In this document: positions 44,006 to 53,589 of the stretch, in pieces | Layout: every line of letters begins with the position of its first letter | Position numbering within the stretch: position 1 is the stretch's first letter | Source: an uncultured Acholeplasmatales bacterium | Lineage (GTDB): Bacteria; Bacillota_I; Bacilli_A; Acholeplasmatales; Anaeroplasmataceae | Reading direction: 5' to 3' | Assembly: GCA_944323055.1 (NCBI GenBank) | Contig: CALUQZ010000001.1 | Location: forward strand, 1 to 64,000 | Length of the DNA: 64,000 nucleotides | Notes under the pieces: model-generated | Told to the model about the DNA's origin: nothing | The model's database searches: none | Seen by the model: the letters and a program-made list of their open reading frames with translations, nothing else | Made by a program: the position numbers and the translations under genes

Positions 44006-45634
44006 TTAGTTATTAAATTGATTTTTAATAAAATCACTAAATTTAGTTAAATCAGAACTTAAATTATTAGGAGCTACTGTAAGATATCCAGATGTTACAG
44101 TAGGTGTTACTTCTTTATATGAAATAATATTGTTGGTAGTTAAAATATTAGAATCTGTAACAGAAGCAATTAAAATACCATAATACATATTATAAGTAGG
44201 CCCTTCTGCTGTATCTTCCTCTGCAGCAGTTGAATCTGCTACTTCTTCAGGACCTTTAATATTTAGAGCATCTAAACTAACTACCGCATTATTAACTAAA
44301 AAGTTATTACCTAATACACCAATTAAACCAGCTATATGAGTTTCATAAACCGGGCTTGCATCAACTGTAATACTACCAGCAAAACCAACATCTTCAAGTC
44401 TTCTAGCTACATTATTATAAGTATTGCCAATAAAACCAGCTACTGTTAAATTGTAATGAGTTAAACCATTTTCATAAGTAGCAGCATCAGCTTTTTTAGT
44501 ATTAACTGTAATTGTACCATTTACAAAACAGTTTGTTGAAGCAGCAGCTGAGAATCCGGCAAAACCACCTACATTGATATCAACCGCATCGGCAATTGAA
44601 CCTCTTATTTCTTGGTTAACTGTCATTGTCACATTAACTAAGTTGTTTTCAATTGTTTGCGTATTTCTAACAGATTGGGCTAAAACAACTTCACCAACTA
44701 AACCACCAACATTAGATTGATGTCTTACATTAGCATTAATTGTTACATTATTTAAAGTTGAATTAGTAATAGCTGTATCATTTGATGTTCCACATAACCC
44801 AACTAAACCACCAACATTTTGATCATATGTTACAGTGTAAGCTGTTGAGCTTGAATTGATAGTACAATCATTTAAAGTCACATTATCAATAACACCTGTA
44901 TTATAACCTACAAGTAAGCCTGTATTCATTTCGCTACTTCTTTCCGTTGTGATAGTAGCATTAGAGATAACTAAGTTACAAATTGTACCATTATTAACCG
45001 CAAATAAACCGTTATATTGATTGTTTGAAGTTATAGTGAAATTAGAAATTGTATGATTATCTCCATCTAATCCACCTTCAAAACGTCTTGTTGATGAAGT
45101 AAAGAATGGATCTATAGCTTCATCTTTAAAATCAAGGTCAGCAGTTAAAATATAATATGCTTCTCTATCATCAGCAATAGCTAAGAATTCATCAGTTGTA
45201 CTAACTTCAATTGGGTTACTTTCTGTTCCTAAATCAGAAGTTTGATGAACTTTATCATATAATGTATAACTTCTACCATCAATTGTAACTGTAATTCTTA
45301 TTGTATAACTTGTATTTTCACTTAAATCATCAAAAACTAATTCATCAGTAACAAAATTACTACCACTAGATAAATCTTCATCTAAAGTAAATGATAAACT
45401 TTCAATTTGATCAGCTACATTATTACCATCCATATTATAAATATAAGCATATGGTGTGTAATCTGTAAATATTCTTTGACTTTCATCTGTAAAATTTGCT
45501 ACTAAAGTCAATTTATTATTACGACTTGCCACATTTAAGCTAGTTTCAATCCCACCTGTACTTGAACATGCTGTTATAACAACAGCTAATAAAAGTGCTA
45601 TAAATAAACCAGCAATTTTTTTTAATCCTTTCAT
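44006..45634 (-). CDS. GLUG-repeat lipoprotein
   Basis: A 542-residue surface lipoprotein. The ATG at 45634 follows GGAGG by 7 bases; an upstream in-frame ATG overlaps this Shine-Dalgarno and is rejected. Signal peptide with lipobox VVITACSS, lipidated Cys near residue 23. A fibronectin-like beta domain follows (about 30-130). Repeats then occur about every 30-40 residues with NGLFAVNNG, TGLLVGYNTG, VGGLVGLCG, VGGLVGEVV and VGGFAGFSA, the GLUG/right-handed helix pattern (about 165-460). The same repeat class lies in the giant surface protein. No enzyme motif is seen; a surface-binding role is inferred. Own promoter and terminator, hence monocistronic. Confidence 0.87.
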   Translation of the reverse strand: MKGLKKIAGLFIALLLAVVITACSSTGGIETSLNVASRNNKLTLVANFTDESQRIFTDYTPYAYIYNMDGNNVADQIESLSFTLDEDLSSGSNFVTDELVFDDLSENTSYTIRITVTIDGRSYTLYDKVHQTSDLGTESNPIEVSTTDEFLAIADDREAYYILTADLDFKDEAIDPFFTSSTRRFEGGLDGDNHTISNFTITSNNQYNGLFAVNNGTICNLVISNATITTERSSEMNTGLLVGYNTGVIDNVTLNDCTINSSSTAYTVTYDQNVGGLVGLCGTSNDTAITNSTLNNVTINANVRHQSNVGGLVGEVVLAQSVRNTQTIENNLVNVTMTVNQEIRGSIADAVDINVGGFAGFSAAASTNCFVNGTITVNTKKADAATYENGLTHYNLTVAGFIGNTYNNVARRLEDVGFAGSITVDASPVYETHIAGLIGVLGNNFLVNNAVVSLDALNIKGPEEVADSTAAEEDTAEGPTYNMYYGILIASVTDSNILTTNNIISYKEVTPTVTSGYLTVAPNNLSSDLTKFSDFIKNQFNN

Positions 45635-45689
45635 TTGAACCTCCATCTATTTCAACAAGAAAAGCTTGTTTTTTTCTTCGCTAGCAAAT

Positions 45690-45718
45690 ATTATACATTA
45701 AACTCCTTTTATAAACAA
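45690..45718 (-). promoter_or_regulatory. GLUG lipoprotein promoter
   Basis: Minus strand TTGTTT (45718-45713), 17-base spacer, TATAAT (45695-45690), about 55 bases ahead of the start. Confidence 0.65.
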
Positions 45719-45863
45719 CATTTTTATTCATTTAAAGGCTAATAAAATGTAAAATTAGGATTTAAATTTAGGATAAAAAGTTTAATTTATAATAAGAAAA
45801 AAATATTTAATTATGCTAACTAAAATTAATATTTTTGATAACGCTTTTTTGAGTACTCTAAAA

Positions 45864-45892
45864 TTGACATCTTTTTTATTGTATATTATAAT
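45864..45892 (+). promoter_or_regulatory. Promoter of acyl-CoA dehydratase activase operon
   Basis: TTGACA (45864-45869), 17-base spacer, TATAAT (45887-45892): a full consensus promoter, 28 bases ahead of the TTG start. Confidence 0.85.
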
Positions 45893-45920
45893 TATTTCGT
45901 TTTATGTGAGGTGGTAAAAA

Positions 45921-48842
45921 TTGAAAAAAATTGGTTTAGACATTGGTTCAACAACAATAAAATGTGTAGTTTTAGATAATGATGAAATTATCTATAAAGA
46001 CTATAAAAGACATTATTCACATATAAAAGATAATTTAATTGAAAAACTTAATTTTCTTATAGATAATCACATAGCAGATAATAACTCTATGTTAGCTATT
46101 TCAGGTTCGGCTGGTATGGGTTTAGCTGATGGAATTGGTGTTGAATTCGTACAAGAAGTTTATGCCACTAGAATAGCTGCTAATAAATTGATACCGGGAA
46201 CTGATTGTATCATTGAACTTGGTGGTGAAGATGCTAAAATCTTATTTTTAACTAATGGTATGGAAGTTAGAATGAATGGTTCTTGTGCCGGTGGTACAGG
46301 GGCATTTATTGACCAAATGGCAACATTACTAAATATTGATATTACAGAAATAAATGGTATTGCTAAAGGACATCAAAAAATTTATTCTATCGCCTCACGT
46401 TGCGGAGTTTTCGCCAAAACTGATATTCAACCTCTACTAAATCAAGGTGCTTCTAAATCTGATATTGCTGCTTCAATTTTTCAAGCTGTTGTAAATCAAA
46501 CTATCGGTGGTTTAGCTCAAGGTAGAGAAATATATGGTAAAGTAGCTTATTTAGGCGGACCTTTAACTTTTTTAACTGAACTACAAACTGCCTTTGACAA
46601 CGCTTTAAATGTCAAAGGAATTTGCCCAGAAAATTCTTTATACTATGTAGCAATAGGAGCCGCTTTAAAAGCTTCTGAAAGTTATGATTTAAAAAGTTTA
46701 GTATCAAAAATAACAAGCTATGATAATAAAGCAACTTATGCCTTTAATGAGCCATTATTTGCCAATGAAAAGGAACTTGAAGATTTTAGATTACGCCATC
46801 GTAAAGCCTTTGTTCCAACATTGCCATTAAATGAATATGATGGTCCACTTTATTTAGGAATTGACAGTGGTTCTACTACTTTAAAATTTTTATTGATGGA
46901 TGAAGATTTAAATATTCGTTATTCTAAATATTTGCCAAATAAAGGTAATCCGATTGAAGTATTAAAAGGATTATTTTTAGATTTATACGAAACATATCCA
47001 AATATAAATATTAAAGGAGCTGCCTCAACTGGCTATGGTGAGGATTTAGCTAAAACAGCCTTTCGTTTAGATGGAGGCCTCGTTGAAACTATGGCTCATT
47101 TTTATGCTGCTAGAAAATTTATGCCTGATGTCGATTTTATAATCGATATTGGTGGTCAAGATATTAAATGTTTTAAAATTGAACATCAAACTATCTCTAA
47201 TATCTTTTTAAATGAAGCTTGTTCTTCTGGTTGTGGTTCATTTTTACAAACTTTTGCTAATGCCTTAGGTTATTCAATTGAAGATTTTGCTAAACTAGGT
47301 CTTATGGCTAAAAAACCGGTAGATCTAGGTTCTAGATGTACTGTATTTATGAATTCAAGTGTAAAACAAGCTCAAAAAGATGGTGCTACAATTGATAATA
47401 TTTCAGCCGGTTTATCAATATCTGTTGTAAAAAATGCCTTATATAAAGTTATTAGAGCTACTTCTGCTAAGGCTTTAGGAAAACATATAGTTGTTCAAGG
47501 TGGAACTTTTTACAATGAAGCTGTATTAAGAGCTTTTGAAAAAGAGTTAGGTTTTGATGTTGTTTGTCCTAATATTTCTGGCGTTATGGGAGCTTATGGT
47601 GCTGCCCTTTATGCTAAAAGTTTAAATAAAGAAAAATCAAGTGTTTTAAACTTAGAAGAAATTAAAGCTTTTAAACATGAAACTAAAAACTTTAATTGTG
47701 GTCTTTGTCAAAATCATTGTTTATTAACAGTAAATATATTTAATAACTCGCGTTTAATTAGCGGCAATAAATGTGAAAAGCCACTAACTAAAAAGACAAC
47801 TAACACTAAAATGAATCTTTATGAAATAACAAGAGAAAAATTAGCAAGCTATAAAGCTATTCCTGGTAAACGTGGTAAAATAGGTATACCTTTAGTCTTA
47901 AATATGTACGAATTATGGCCTTTTTGGTACACTTTCTTTACAAGTTTAGGCTTTGAAGTTTCAAATAGTGGTTTTTCTGACCATAAAACTTATACTTTAG
48001 GTCAACATACCATTCCTTCTGATACCGTTTGTTACCCTGCTAAATTGGTACATGGTCATATTGAAAGATTAATAAATGAAGGCTATGACACTATCTTTTA
48101 TCCTTGTATGTCATACAATATTGATGAGGGTAAAGGAGATAACCATTTTAATTGTCCGATTGTAGCTTATTACCCAGAAACTATCTTAAACAATGTTAAA
48201 GCTATCAATAATATTAACTTTATTTGTGATTTTATTGGTATTCATAATGAAGAATTATTTTTAAAGAAAATACCTATTATTTTAAATAAATATTTTAAAG
48301 GAATTACTAAAAAAGAAATCAAAGAAGCTAGTAAAAAAGCTTATGCAAAATATAGGGAACACCTAGCTTATTTAAGAAAAATGGGCGAAGAAATTATTAC
48401 TACTGCTAGATTAAATCACAAACGTATTATTGTCTTAGCTGGTAGACCTTATCATCTAGACCCTGAGATTAATCATGGTATTGATAAATTAATTGCTACT
48501 TTTGATGTTGGAATTGTAACTGAAGAAAGTATCAGTCAACTAACTCCTAAATCTAAAGTTAATGTCTTAAATCAATGGACTTATCATGCTAGACTATATG
48601 ATGCTGCTAAATATGTAGCTAAATCAAAGGATTTAGAACTAGTTCAATTAGTTTCTTTTGGTTGTGGTCTTGATGCTATTACAACTGATGAAGTAAAATC
48701 TATTTTAGAAGAAAAAGATAAAATATACACTCAACTAAAAATAGATGAAATAACTAATTTAGGAGCTATAAAAATTAGATTGCGTTCTTTATTTAGTGCT
48801 CTTGATGAACAGGAAGGAGAAAATAAGAATGGATTATCCTAA
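45921..48842 (+). CDS. 2-hydroxyacyl-CoA dehydratase activase, dual BadF/BcrA domains plus DUF2229
   Basis: A 973-residue protein. Two ASKHA-type ATPase domains are in tandem: domain 1 (about 1-255) starts IGLDIGSTTIKCVV and holds GGEDAKI and MNGSCAGGTGAF; domain 2 (about 310-580) holds LGIDSGSTTLKFLL, DIGGQDIKCF and EACSSGCGSFLQ. In HgdC-type activators such Cys hold a 4Fe-4S cluster at the dimer interface, and ATP-driven electron transfer activates a dehydratase. The remaining part (about 590-970) starts with CGLCQNHC, then DUF2229-like sequence. TTG start behind GAGGTGG. It overlaps the next gene by 14 bases. Related proteins are often a single chain of about 1,400 residues; here the unit is split. 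Target enzyme unknown; no HgdAB-like pair is nearby. Confidence 0.88.
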   Translation: MKKIGLDIGSTTIKCVVLDNDEIIYKDYKRHYSHIKDNLIEKLNFLIDNHIADNNSMLAISGSAGMGLADGIGVEFVQEVYATRIAANKLIPGTDCIIELGGEDAKILFLTNGMEVRMNGSCAGGTGAFIDQMATLLNIDITEINGIAKGHQKIYSIASRCGVFAKTDIQPLLNQGASKSDIAASIFQAVVNQTIGGLAQGREIYGKVAYLGGPLTFLTELQTAFDNALNVKGICPENSLYYVAIGAALKASESYDLKSLVSKITSYDNKATYAFNEPLFANEKELEDFRLRHRKAFVPTLPLNEYDGPLYLGIDSGSTTLKFLLMDEDLNIRYSKYLPNKGNPIEVLKGLFLDLYETYPNINIKGAASTGYGEDLAKTAFRLDGGLVETMAHFYAARKFMPDVDFIIDIGGQDIKCFKIEHQTISNIFLNEACSSGCGSFLQTFANALGYSIEDFAKLGLMAKKPVDLGSRCTVFMNSSVKQAQKDGATIDNISAGLSISVVKNALYKVIRATSAKALGKHIVVQGGTFYNEAVLRAFEKELGFDVVCPNISGVMGAYGAALYAKSLNKEKSSVLNLEEIKAFKHETKNFNCGLCQNHCLLTVNIFNNSRLISGNKCEKPLTKKTTNTKMNLYEITREKLASYKAIPGKRGKIGIPLVLNMYELWPFWYTFFTSLGFEVSNSGFSDHKTYTLGQHTIPSDTVCYPAKLVHGHIERLINEGYDTIFYPCMSYNIDEGKGDNHFNCPIVAYYPETILNNVKAINNINFICDFIGIHNEELFLKKIPIILNKYFKGITKKEIKEASKKAYAKYREHLAYLRKMGEEIITTARLNHKRIIVLAGRPYHLDPEINHGIDKLIATFDVGIVTEESISQLTPKSKVNVLNQWTYHARLYDAAKYVAKSKDLELVQLVSFGCGLDAITTDEVKSILEEKDKIYTQLKIDEITNLGAIKIRLRSLFSALDEQEGENKNGLS

Positions 48843-50088
48843 ATTTACTAAAGATATGGTTAAAACCCATACTATATTAATTCCTTCTATGTTAGACATT
48901 CATATGTCTCTATTTGAAAATGCTTTAAAAGGTTCTGGATATAAAGTTGAAGTTTTACATAACGAAGGACCAGAAGTCGTAGAAGAAGGTCTTAAATATG
49001 TTCATAACGACACTTGTTACCCTGCTTTATTAGTAATTGGCCAGTTTATTGATGCCTTAAATCATCGTGATGACACCCATAATGTTGTTTTATTAATTAC
49101 CCAAACGGGTGGAGGTTGTAGAGCTAGTAATTACATTCATCTTTTAAGAAAAGCTTTAGTCAAAGCCGGCTATCCTTATGTTCCGGTTGTCAGTTTAAAT
49201 GCCTCTAATTTAGAAAAAGATAGCGGGTTTACTATTACTTATACTTTAATTAAAAAAATTGCTGCCGCTATGACATATGGTGATTTTTTAATGTATTTGC
49301 GCAATAAAGCTCGTTCATATGAAATAAATAAGGGTGATACTTATAATTTATGTGACAGATGGGTTAGTGAATTATCTAAACAATTTGATAATAATAAAGG
49401 TACTTCTTTTAGACAAATTAAAAAGAACCTCTATCAAATAGCTCATGATTTTGATAACTTACAACTAGATCTATCACATAAAAAACCACAAGTCGGTGTA
49501 GTTGGTGAAATCTACATTAAATATGCTGGTTTAGGTAATAATAACTTAGAGGATTTCTTAGTTAGTCAAAATGCGGAAGCTATGGTACCAGGTTTATACG
49601 GTTTTATTTATTACTGTTTATATAACCAAATCTATGATTATAAAATCTATGGTAGTGGTATCTTAAAAAAATATATTGCTAAAATATTAATAAAATATTT
49701 AGAAAAAAGAGAAGATTTAATGATTAAAGCTATTAAAACTACTAAATTTACTCCTATGAAATATTTTAAAGAAACTAAAGAACTATCACATGGTGTCTTA
49801 TCACATGGTACTAAAATGGGAGAAGGTTGGTTACTAACAGCTGAAATGATTGAACTTGTAGAAATTGGTTATGGCAATATAATTTGTGCTCAACCATTTG
49901 GCTGCTTACCTAATCATATTTGTGGTAAAGGCGTTATGAAGAAAATTAAAGAACTTCACCCAGAAGCTAATATTGTAGCTATTGATTATGATCCATCAGC
50001 TACGCGTGTTAATCAAGAAAATAGAATTAAGCTTATGTTATCTATTGCTAGAGAAAATATATTACCGCAAGATAAAGCTAAAATTTAA
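48829..50088 (+). CDS. Activase-associated HgdB/DUF2229-type protein
   Basis: A 419-residue protein starting MDYPKFTKDM (ATG 48829, behind AAGGAG); an upstream ATG 11 codons earlier lies within the preceding gene and has no ribosome binding site. Cys-containing phrases fit iron-sulfur or dehydratase-like folds: HNDTCYPALLVIGQ, TQTGGGCRASNY, CAQPFGCLPNHICGKG. It corresponds to the C-terminal part of the long single-chain CoA-dehydratase activase proteins. The 14-base overlap with the preceding gene suggests coupled translation and a 1:1 complex. Cytosolic redox protein; its reaction is unproven. Confidence 0.8.
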   Translation: MDYPKFTKDMVKTHTILIPSMLDIHMSLFENALKGSGYKVEVLHNEGPEVVEEGLKYVHNDTCYPALLVIGQFIDALNHRDDTHNVVLLITQTGGGCRASNYIHLLRKALVKAGYPYVPVVSLNASNLEKDSGFTITYTLIKKIAAAMTYGDFLMYLRNKARSYEINKGDTYNLCDRWVSELSKQFDNNKGTSFRQIKKNLYQIAHDFDNLQLDLSHKKPQVGVVGEIYIKYAGLGNNNLEDFLVSQNAEAMVPGLYGFIYYCLYNQIYDYKIYGSGILKKYIAKILIKYLEKREDLMIKAIKTTKFTPMKYFKETKELSHGVLSHGTKMGEGWLLTAEMIELVEIGYGNIICAQPFGCLPNHICGKGVMKKIKELHPEANIVAIDYDPSATRVNQENRIKLMLSIARENILPQDKAKI

Positions 50089-50094
50089 GAAAAT

Positions 50095-50120
50095 AAAAAG
50101 TCCTAGTTAGGACTTTTTTT
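50095..50120. terminator. Bidirectional terminator between convergent genes
   Basis: AAAAAGTCCTA/TAGGACTTTTT with a 2-base loop gives A-runs and T-runs on both sides, serving the activase operon (+) and the PAP2 gene (-), whose stop it includes. Confidence 0.9.
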
Positions 50121-50772
50121 ATTCTATTAAAGTAATTCTAATTTTAGCCTTATATAAAATAATAAAGGTAGATAAAATAATAGTTCCTAAAGCAAAACCA
50201 CCTATAACATCTGTGAAATAATGAACACCTAAAACCATTCTAGATAAACCAATTAAGACAAGTAAAATACTAATTATAGAAATTAATATAATTTTAGCTT
50301 TTTTCTTAAAAAACAAACTATCATATATGTAATACATTATAATACCATAAAAGACGATAGATACCATTGAATGACCAGACGGATAAGATGAAGAATACTC
50401 TGTCATCCATTGCAAATCTTTAATAGGTCTATCTCTTAAAAAGATAATCTTAACTAGCTCATTAGCTATATATGTGAAAACAGTTATTCCACATAAATAC
50501 CAAAATCGTCTATCAAACCTAACACTAATAGCTACAACTAAAGCAACTACACCAACAAAATAGAAAAAACCAAATTCAGTAACAAGTCTAAAAAAGATAA
50601 ACCAGAAACCATATTTACCCCCTCTAAATTGATACATTGCATCTCTAATTCTTAAATCAACTAAATTAATATTAGGCTCTTTATAGATATAAACACTAGT
50701 TAAAATAAAAATTAAACTACAAAATATTATTAATAGTATTTCATAATAATATTTAGCTTGAAATACTTTCAC
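50119..50772 (-). CDS. PAP2-family membrane phosphatase
   Basis: A 217-residue membrane protein with about six helices and the three PAP2 active-site motifs: KIIFLRDRP (about 109-117), PSGHSM (about 131-136) and SRMVLGVHYFTDVIGG (about 175-190). Family members dephosphorylate undecaprenyl pyrophosphate, phosphatidic acid or phosphatidylglycerophosphate. Here lipid-phosphate recycling at the membrane is the most that can be said. GTG start overlapping the preceding stop in TAGTG, so translation is coupled to the Nudix gene. Confidence 0.9.
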   Translation of the reverse strand: MKVFQAKYYYEILLIIFCSLIFILTSVYIYKEPNINLVDLRIRDAMYQFRGGKYGFWFIFFRLVTEFGFFYFVGVVALVVAISVRFDRRFWYLCGITVFTYIANELVKIIFLRDRPIKDLQWMTEYSSSYPSGHSMVSIVFYGIIMYYIYDSLFFKKKAKIILISIISILLVLIGLSRMVLGVHYFTDVIGGFALGTIILSTFIILYKAKIRITLIE

Positions 50773-51296
50773 TATAAAACCTTCTCGCTATATATTTTTT
50801 CTATCTCCCCTTTAATTTCATAAATTCTACTCCCAATATAAGAAATAAAATAATCGCTCTTAATAAAATGAAAAAATTCATTTAAACTTAAAAACTTATA
50901 ATCAATAACTTCATCATTAGCTAAACTAAGTTTTACTTCTTCTTTTAAGAAAACTATATATTGATAACAATAAAAATTATCATTAACTAAACTAGATAAG
51001 CTAATCAAATCACTTTCATTAATTAAAATTCCCGTTTCTTCTCTTAATTCTCTAACAGCGGCCGTCTTTGGTTTTTCATAAGCTAAAATTCCACCACCAG
51101 TAACTTCCCACATCAATCCTGGGGCTTTATTTGGGTGTCTTTTAGTAACTAATACCTCGCCTTTATTATTAACTACTATAATAGTTACTACTCCCATATA
51201 TTCACCTGGCAACAACATAAGACCACGATCTTTAATTTTACCTGTTTTATGACCTTGATTATCTAAAACTTCAAATTGTTCAACATGATTTAACAT
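50772..51296 (-). CDS. Nudix hydrolase
   Basis: A 174-residue Nudix protein. The Nudix box is GGILAYEKPKTAAVRELR followed by EETGI, with the metal-binding REx2EE intact (about 68-88). Substrate is some nucleoside diphosphate derivative; the N-terminal EQFEVLDNQGHKTGKI resembles the IPP isomerase-like subgroup often annotated with isopentenyl or prenol phosphates, but this is weak. It overlaps the ClC gene by 17 bases and the PAP2 gene by 1 base, in one tight operon. Confidence 0.9.
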   Translation of the reverse strand: MLNHVEQFEVLDNQGHKTGKIKDRGLMLLPGEYMGVVTIIVVNNKGEVLVTKRHPNKAPGLMWEVTGGGILAYEKPKTAAVRELREETGILINESDLISLSSLVNDNFYCYQYIVFLKEEVKLSLANDEVIDYKFLSLNEFFHFIKSDYFISYIGSRIYEIKGEIEKIYSEKVL

Positions 51297-52512
51297 TTAA
51301 AATCCTTCTTTCTAATAATTTATAAATGTTTTGTTGTTTTAAAAGATATAACAAACTTGTACTAATAATAATACCAATTAAAACAGGTAAAAATACATTT
51401 ATAAATGACCCCATTTTAAAACTTAAAGCTAAAGCTGTAAGTGGAGTTTTACAAACACTATTGTATAACACTAACATACCTACAACAACTAAAATATCAT
51501 TATATTTAGTAATATTAGGAATTATATCTTTAAACATTAATGTAACAAGTAATCCACATAAAGCTCCTAAACTTAACATCGGTAATACTAAACCGCCTGA
51601 TACAGCTAAACTATTAGAAAAAGCGGTACCTAATAAACGATAAAATAAATAAAATACACATAACATAATACTTGTTGTAAATAAAGGATTAGCTAAAATA
51701 TTTTGTCCTGACCCGATAAAATATAAATCTTTAGTCATATAAAACAAAAATAATAAGCTAAATAGAGGAGTTAAATATAAAAAATTCTTAAATATTTTAC
51801 TCATATCTTTAACTTTAATAATAGCTAATACATATAATCTACCAACTATAAAAGCTATTATACTTACTATAACAATTAAATAATAATATTTATAATCTAA
51901 AGCTGTTTCAACAAATATCGGTAACAAATTATGCGGATAAACTAAATAAGCTACTAAACTAGCGATTATAATTAAAATAAATCCTTTAAATAAAAATGAA
52001 ATCTTAACATAATGTCTATTTTCTTCTATTAAGTGAAAGAAACCGGCTAATGGGGCTAAAAAAGCAACACAAAATCCAGTGCTACCACTAGCCGCAATTA
52101 ATTCTTTATCTTTTGTTATCATTTTAGCTAAACTTGCCGATAAAGTAATTGAAGGTCCTTCACCACCTAAAGGAAAACCACAAAAATAGGCATATAACGA
52201 ATCAAATAAGACTAAGAAAAACATTTTAAAAGGACTAAAATCTAAATTGCCATCATAAAATGCTTCATATTGAGGAATTCCACTTCCTAAATAGCCTTTA
52301 TATTTGTTATTAATAAAAATAATGATAAAAGATAAAATTATAGCTATAACTAACATTATAAAAATTAATAAAGAATTATTACTTTGAAATATATCATTAC
52401 TAATAGCTATTATTTCATGCATAATAAATTGATAAAATGATATAAATAAGCCAATTAATACACCTAGAAGTAAAATTTTTAATCCTAAATTTAAAATGCC
52501 TTTAGCTGTCAT
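51280..52512 (-). CDS. ClC-family chloride channel or H+/Cl- exchanger
   Basis: A 410-residue ClC protein with the three ion-pathway motifs in order: GSGIPQYEA (about 77-85), GGEGPSITLSASLAK (about 116-130, with the gating Glu) and GGLVLPMLSLGALCG (about 305-319). The gating Glu leaves exchange activity possible; the second proton Glu cannot be assigned. About ten or more membrane segments. The motif is GGEGP instead of the usual GREGP/GKEGP. First gene of a three-gene operon. Helps control chloride, pH or fluoride balance. Confidence 0.9.
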   Translation of the reverse strand: MTAKGILNLGLKILLLGVLIGLFISFYQFIMHEIIAISNDIFQSNNSLLIFIMLVIAIILSFIIIFINNKYKGYLGSGIPQYEAFYDGNLDFSPFKMFFLVLFDSLYAYFCGFPLGGEGPSITLSASLAKMITKDKELIAASGSTGFCVAFLAPLAGFFHLIEENRHYVKISFLFKGFILIIIASLVAYLVYPHNLLPIFVETALDYKYYYLIVIVSIIAFIVGRLYVLAIIKVKDMSKIFKNFLYLTPLFSLLFLFYMTKDLYFIGSGQNILANPLFTTSIMLCVFYLFYRLLGTAFSNSLAVSGGLVLPMLSLGALCGLLVTLMFKDIIPNITKYNDILVVVGMLVLYNSVCKTPLTALALSFKMGSFINVFLPVLIGIIISTSLLYLLKQQNIYKLLERRILNVKSC

Positions 52513-52531
52513 AATTTCACCTTCGATGCTA

Positions 52532-52560
52532 ATTATAACAAATTATAAATATATAAAAAA
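52532..52560 (-). promoter_or_regulatory. Promoter of ClC-Nudix-PAP2 operon
   Basis: Minus strand TGTTATAAT (-10 at 52537-52532) with extended -10 sequence; the -35 region (about 52555-52560) is only a T run. Confidence 0.45.
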
Positions 52561-52582
52561 GTAAAAATTGTGTAAGCATAAT

Positions 52583-52606
52583 AAAAAGAGCTTGTTAGCT
52601 CTTTTT
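52583..52606 (-). terminator. Terminator of nrdD-nrdG-dut operon
   Basis: 9-bp stem AAAAAGAGC/GCTCTTTTT (52598-52606 with 52583-52591), 6-base loop, T-rich continuation; overlaps the dut stop. Confidence 0.88.
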
Positions 52607-53087
52607 ATAGTTTATTAGTAGAACCAAAGCCTCCGATTCTTTCGTCAACAACATCATCATCTACAGTTAGACCATAAGCCAAGAAAATACCTTGAGCGAA
52701 AGCTTCACCTTGTTTAACTTCTAATACTTTATCTTTAGAATTATTAGTCATTTTAATGAAAATATGACCTTCATTTAACGCATTATAATAATCAGCATCA
52801 ATGACACCTACTGTATTATCTAAAGCTAAACGATATTTAAAACCTAAACTAGAACGTGGTAAGATTAATAAAACATAATCTTCATCCATCTTACATCTAA
52901 TACCTGTAGGTATTTTAATTGTTTCGCCAGGATTTAACACAAAACTATAAGGGGCATAAAAATCATAACCTGCACTAGCTTTAGTAGCTCTTTTAGGTTT
53001 TTTTAAAGCCTTATAAATATTTTTATCTTCTACTGACTTTAAAAATTCTTGTTCACTAACAAATTCAAATTTAGCAATTCTTGCCAT
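52605..53087 (-). CDS. dut: dUTP diphosphatase
   Basis: A 160-residue trimeric-type dUTPase, hydrolysing dUTP to dUMP. The five motifs are visible: ASAGYDFYAP (1), LPRSSLGFK (2), ALDNTVGVIDADYY (3, with the catalytic Asp), FAQGIFLAYG (4) and ERIGGFGSTN (5, the C-terminal lid). GGAGCGATAACTA precedes the ATG. The gene overlaps nrdG by 17 bases and is last in the anaerobic ribonucleotide reductase operon, coupling dNTP making to dUTP removal. Confidence 0.96.
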   Translation of the reverse strand: MARIAKFEFVSEQEFLKSVEDKNIYKALKKPKRATKASAGYDFYAPYSFVLNPGETIKIPTGIRCKMDEDYVLLILPRSSLGFKYRLALDNTVGVIDADYYNALNEGHIFIKMTNNSKDKVLEVKQGEAFAQGIFLAYGLTVDDDVVDERIGGFGSTNKL

Positions 53088-53589
53088 TAGTTATCGCTCC
53101 ATCATTAAATAATATTATTCTACCTGCATCAATGGTCTTTTTAACATCAATTACTCTTTGATTTTTACTACCAACCCAATGAAGTTGGGGGTCAAAATTA
53201 TCAATTTCAAAACGACCATCACAAATTACATCAAGCATCGGAATAAAAGGTAAAGAATTAATATCTTCATATAAATAACCTGTATATAACCATTTAGTTT
53301 TATTAGGATATTTAGCATTAATCTCCGCTACTAATTCACCTATATCATTAACATTTAAAGGATGTAAAGGGTCTCCGCCACTAAAGGTTATACCATCAAC
53401 ATAATCTTTATCTAATTCTTTAAATATTTCTTCTTTAGCTGCTTCATCAAATAAAATACCGCCGTTAATATCATGAGTAATAGGATTATGACAACCAGGA
53501 CAGTGGTGTGTACAACCGGCTACCCATAAGACTACTCTTAAACCATAGCCATTCAACATATCATCTTTTGTTATATTATGATAACGCAT
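53071..53589 (-). CDS. nrdG: Anaerobic ribonucleotide reductase activating enzyme
   Basis: A 172-residue radical SAM protein. The cluster motif is CTHHCPGC (CxxxCxxC, about 26-33), preceded by YGLRVVLWVAG. It continues with the SAM-binding phrase TFSGGDPLHP. It generates the glycyl radical on NrdD. The start overlaps the nrdD stop in TAATG, as usual for nrdDG pairs. No anomaly. Confidence 0.96.
   Translation of the reverse strand: MRYHNITKDDMLNGYGLRVVLWVAGCTHHCPGCHNPITHDINGGILFDEAAKEEIFKELDKDYVDGITFSGGDPLHPLNVNDIGELVAEINAKYPNKTKWLYTGYLYEDINSLPFIPMLDVICDGRFEIDNFDPQLHWVGSKNQRVIDVKKTIDAGRIILFNDGAITNGKNC

Noticed and set aside
45655-45680. Plus-strand terminator-like hairpin ACAAG-CTTGT with a T run
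   Set aside because: No plus-strand gene lies upstream, the stem is only five pairs, and it sits in the leader of the divergent lipoprotein gene; likely chance in AT-rich DNA.
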